The notes under the pieces were generated by a model that was not told the origin of the DNA, ran no database searches, and worked only from the letters and a program-made list of their open reading frames with translations. From an uncultured Lachnospiraceae bacterium (GTDB lineage: Bacteria; Bacillota; Clostridia; Lachnospirales; Lachnospiraceae), in contig CAJTOK010000053.1 of NCBI GenBank assembly GCA_910577825.1, positions 1 through 26,903 of the forward strand: a stretch of DNA of 26,903 nt. The letters run 5' to 3'. This document shows, in pieces, positions 24,891 through 26,903 of this stretch (position 1 is the stretch's first letter; each line of letters begins with the position of its first letter). The translations under genes were made by a program, and so were the position numbers.

Positions 24891-26597
24891 ATGGATATGA
24901 GTATTTGGTATTTAGTAGGTGCTGCCCTGGTGTTCTTTATGCAGGCAGGCTTTGCAATGGTAGAGGCAGGTTTTACCAGGGCTAAAAATGCTGGAAATAT
25001 AATTATGAAGAATTTGATGGATTTTTGTATTGGTACAGCAGTATTTATTTTATTTGGCTATGGAATTATGAATTCAAGTTCATATATAGGAGGATTTATA
25101 GGCACGCCTGAATATGGCATGTTTACTGATTTTGAAGGGTTTAACTGGTCAAATTTCTTTTTCCAGCTTGTGTTTTGTGCTACTTGTGCAACTATTGTAT
25201 CTGGCGCAATGGCAGAAAGGACAAAATTCAGCATGTACTGCATTTATTCAGCAATTATAAGCATTATTGTATACCCGGTTGAAGCAGGCTGGACATGGAA
25301 TACACAAGGATGGCTTGCAAAGCTTGGGTTTGTGGATTTTGCAGGTTCATGTGTTATACATATGGTTGGCGGCATTTCAGCACTTATAGGTGCAGCAATC
25401 CTGGGGCCGCGTATTGGCAAATTCAGCAAAAGAACAGGCAAACCACATGCCATACCAGGACATAACCTTCCGCTTGGTGCATTAGGCTGCTTTATACTAT
25501 GGTTTGCATGGTATGGTTTTAACGGGGCAGCAGCAGCGGATGTGGCACAGCTTGCAAAAATCCTTGGCACTACAACATTAGCCCCTGCATTTGCAACACT
25601 TGCAGTCCTTATAGTAACATGGGTACAGTATGGCAAGCCTGATGTATCAATGTGCCTTAACGGTTCACTTGCAGGGCTTGTAGGCATTACAGCAGGATGT
25701 GCCAATGTTGATGCCACTGGTGCAATTATTATAGGAATTGTTGACGGGCTGCTTGTATGCTTTGGTGTATGGTTTATAGAAAGTGTGCTTAAAATTGACG
25801 ACCCGGTTGGTGCAGTTGCAGTACATGGGTTTAACGGGCTGTGGGGCACAGTTGCAGTTGGGCTTTTTGATACAAGCAATGGCTTGTTTTATGGCGGCGG
25901 TATACATATGCTTGGCATACAGTGCCTTGGTGTTGTTTCGGTAGCTGCCTACACCACAATATGTATGGGAATTATATTTACAGCAATAGATAAAATATGG
26001 GGGCTGCGTGTAACACCAGAAGAAGAGCTTACAGGGCTTGACCTTAAAGAACACGGGCTGCCATCTGCATATGCAGACTTTATGCCAGCTGGCAATATGT
26101 TCTATTCAGCAGGCGCATCTATTGAAACGCTTAAAGGAAATGTATCTATGGATAATGCTGTACAGGTACATAAAGTACCAGCAGAGCCAAAAGCTGCTGT
26201 AATGAAAGCAGTTCCAGAAACAAAAGAAACATTAACAGAGAAAATCACAAGGATTTCCATTATCTGTAAACAGAACAAATTTGATGAACTCAAAGAAGCC
26301 CTTAATGAAATCGGTGTAATGGGCATAACAGTTACACAGGTACTTGGATGTGGCACACAGAAGGGCATGGTTACAAAATACCGTGGTGCAGAACTTGACA
26401 TAGTACTGCTTCCTAAGATGAAAGTTGAAGTAGTAGTAAGTGCAATACCAGTTGAAACAGTAATAGAAACAGCAAAGAAAGTCCTTTATACAGGAAATAT
26501 CGGAGATGGCAAGATATTTGTATATGATGTTGAAAATGTAGTAAAAGTCCGTACAGGCGAAGAAGGATTTGATGCTTTGCAGGGTGAAACTGACTAA
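24891..26597 (+). CDS. amt: Ammonium transporter fused to a PII signalling domain
   Basis: This 568-aa protein has an Amt/Mep/Rh transporter (about 1-410, 11 membrane segments expected) with MVEAGFTRAKNAG, the conserved aspartate of VDFAGS (149), and the twin pore histidines His157 (VIHMVGG) and His312 (AVHGFNG). A linker leads to a PII/GlnK domain (about 449-568) with the T-loop region KYRGAELDIVLLPK and the B-loop TGNIGDGKIFVYDVENVVKVRTGEEG. PII normally plugs the Amt pore from the cytoplasm when nitrogen is plentiful; here it is on the same chain. The usual T-loop tyrosine (Tyr51 in GlnB) is a leucine (about 502), so uridylylation is not expected. GAAGGAGG lies eight bases before the ATG at 24891, which decides against the ATG at 24867. 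Confidence 0.95.
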   Translation: MDMSIWYLVGAALVFFMQAGFAMVEAGFTRAKNAGNIIMKNLMDFCIGTAVFILFGYGIMNSSSYIGGFIGTPEYGMFTDFEGFNWSNFFFQLVFCATCATIVSGAMAERTKFSMYCIYSAIISIIVYPVEAGWTWNTQGWLAKLGFVDFAGSCVIHMVGGISALIGAAILGPRIGKFSKRTGKPHAIPGHNLPLGALGCFILWFAWYGFNGAAAADVAQLAKILGTTTLAPAFATLAVLIVTWVQYGKPDVSMCLNGSLAGLVGITAGCANVDATGAIIIGIVDGLLVCFGVWFIESVLKIDDPVGAVAVHGFNGLWGTVAVGLFDTSNGLFYGGGIHMLGIQCLGVVSVAAYTTICMGIIFTAIDKIWGLRVTPEEELTGLDLKEHGLPSAYADFMPAGNMFYSAGASIETLKGNVSMDNAVQVHKVPAEPKAAVMKAVPETKETLTEKITRISIICKQNKFDELKEALNEIGVMGITVTQVLGCGTQKGMVTKYRGAELDIVLLPKMKVEVVVSAIPVETVIETAKKVLYTGNIGDGKIFVYDVENVVKVRTGEEGFDALQGETD

Positions 26598-26621
26598 AAT
26601 AATAGTTGTTTTTATAATCCA

Positions 26622-26653
26622 GAGAGGTGGCAGCCGCAAGGCTGCCATCTCTC
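26622..26653 (+). terminator. Terminator hairpin after amt
   Basis: A 14-bp stem pairs 26622-26635 with 26640-26653 (one G-U pair) around a GCAA tetraloop. The downstream tract CTTTGCTC is only moderately T-rich. It lies 24 bases after the amt stop. Confidence 0.7.
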
Positions 26654-26679
26654 CTTTGCTCTATTATTTCCCAAAAAAT

Positions 26680-26708
26680 TTGAATAATTTTAAAATATAT
26701 GTTATATT
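26680..26708 (+). promoter_or_regulatory. Candidate promoter toward the right-edge transposon gene
   Basis: TTGAAT (26680-26685), 17-base spacer, TATATT (26703-26708) with an extended TGT. About 150 bases of AT-rich sequence follow before the TnpB-like ATG. Confidence 0.4.
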
Positions 26709-26798
26709 AATAACAAGCATTTTATAACGGCAACAAAATTAAACAGGGGTGGAATTATTTTGAGGGAGATATTTTAACAGATAAAACAAACTTATAAA

Positions 26799-26830
26799 AA
26801 ATTATAAATAAGTGCTGGCTTTTATAATTT
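26799..26830. repeat. Inverted repeat before the TnpB-like gene
   Basis: A perfect 10-bp AT-rich palindrome pairs 26799-26808 with 26821-26830 around a 12-base loop containing GTGCTGG. IS200/IS605 elements carry subterminal hairpins at their ends, so this could be a left-end structure, but AT-rich palindromes are common by chance. Confidence 0.3.
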
Positions 26831-26858
26831 ATATTAGCAGAAGAAAGTAGTGGAAGAG

Positions 26859-26903
26859 ATGATAAAAACAATCCGGGTAATGTTGCTTCCAAATAACAGG
26901 CAG
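26859..26903 (+). CDS. tnpB: TnpB-like (IS200/IS605 OrfB) N-terminus, partial
   Basis: The last 45 bases encode MIKTIRVMLLPNNRQ with no stop before the window ends. This matches the start of many Firmicute TnpB proteins, where a short basic strand of the form K-x-x-R-x-x-L-x-P is followed by N/T-x-x-Q. TnpB is the RNA-guided nuclease of IS200/IS605 elements. Only 15 residues are visible, so the call rests on this short pattern and on a preceding inverted repeat. A GGAAGAG tract lies directly upstream but is close to the ATG. Confidence 0.55.
   Translation, partial: MIKTIRVMLLPNNRQ

Noticed and set aside
25244..25879. 211-codon minus-strand frame inside amt
   Set aside because: It is antisense to the conserved transporter core and Pro/Ser/Thr-rich by codon mirroring.
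1..26903. CRISPR array, tRNA or rRNA genes
   Set aside because: No regularly spaced direct repeats of CRISPR length, no cloverleaf-like sequence and no rRNA-like stretch were seen on either strand.

Overview
The window reads as chromosomal DNA of an endospore-forming, AT-rich Firmicute, most likely a Lachnospiraceae-type gut or rumen Clostridium. The grounds are dipicolinate synthase genes dpaA/dpaB, a spore-associated ClpP-like protease (TepA/YmfB family), Firmicute-style Shine-Dalgarno sites, abundant intrinsic terminators, a VanR/VanS-like two-component pair, CUT1 sugar-permease genes without a local ATPase, and BspA-type leucine-rich repeats. The species cannot be named from sequence reading alone.

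Layout. 1-1760 (minus strand): dpaA-dpaB, with a terminator downstream and a sigma-K-like promoter upstream. 1853-3145: enolase, divergent from dpaAB, with its own terminator. 3257-3982: a stand-alone Fic protein with an N-terminal inhibitory motif, followed by a terminator. 4145-10414: a tightly packed five-gene operon made of a lipoprotein joining a propeller-like sensor region to a sugar-type solute-binding domain, two CUT1 permeases, an HlyD/MacA-like adaptor, and a two-TM protein resembling the MacB periplasmic core domain. No ATPase is encoded. 10579-12399: a chemoreceptor. 12528-13431: an island of decayed small genes of unknown family. 13558-16817: an OmpR-type regulator and a large membrane histidine kinase. 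16838-17476 (minus): TepA-like protease. 17648-23129: a four-gene operon of a cytoplasmic BspA-type LRR protein, a VWA protein whose metallopeptidase motif has lost its glutamate, a MoxR-type AAA+ ATPase and TatD. 23146-24552: an AAA-ATPase/PD-(D/E)XK gene broken by a one-base frameshift at an A7 run and by an internal deletion. 24663-26597: an ammonium transporter fused to a PII domain, behind a strong promoter and a leader with two terminator-like hairpins. 26859-26903: the first 15 codons of what looks like a TnpB (IS200/IS605) gene running off the window.

How the genes work together. dpaAB makes dipicolinic acid in the mother cell, and the TepA family is linked to spore outgrowth. The 4-10 kb operon could be an importer-derived envelope sensor or transporter needing an ATPase from elsewhere. 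The LRR-VWA-MoxR trio has the composition of a MoxR/VWA chaperone-like remodelling machine, with the LRR protein as plausible target-binding subunit. The Amt-PII fusion puts ammonium uptake and its cytoplasmic gate on one chain. The most unusual parts are the LRR-VWA-MoxR-TatD operon, the importer/efflux-adaptor hybrid operon and the Amt leader.
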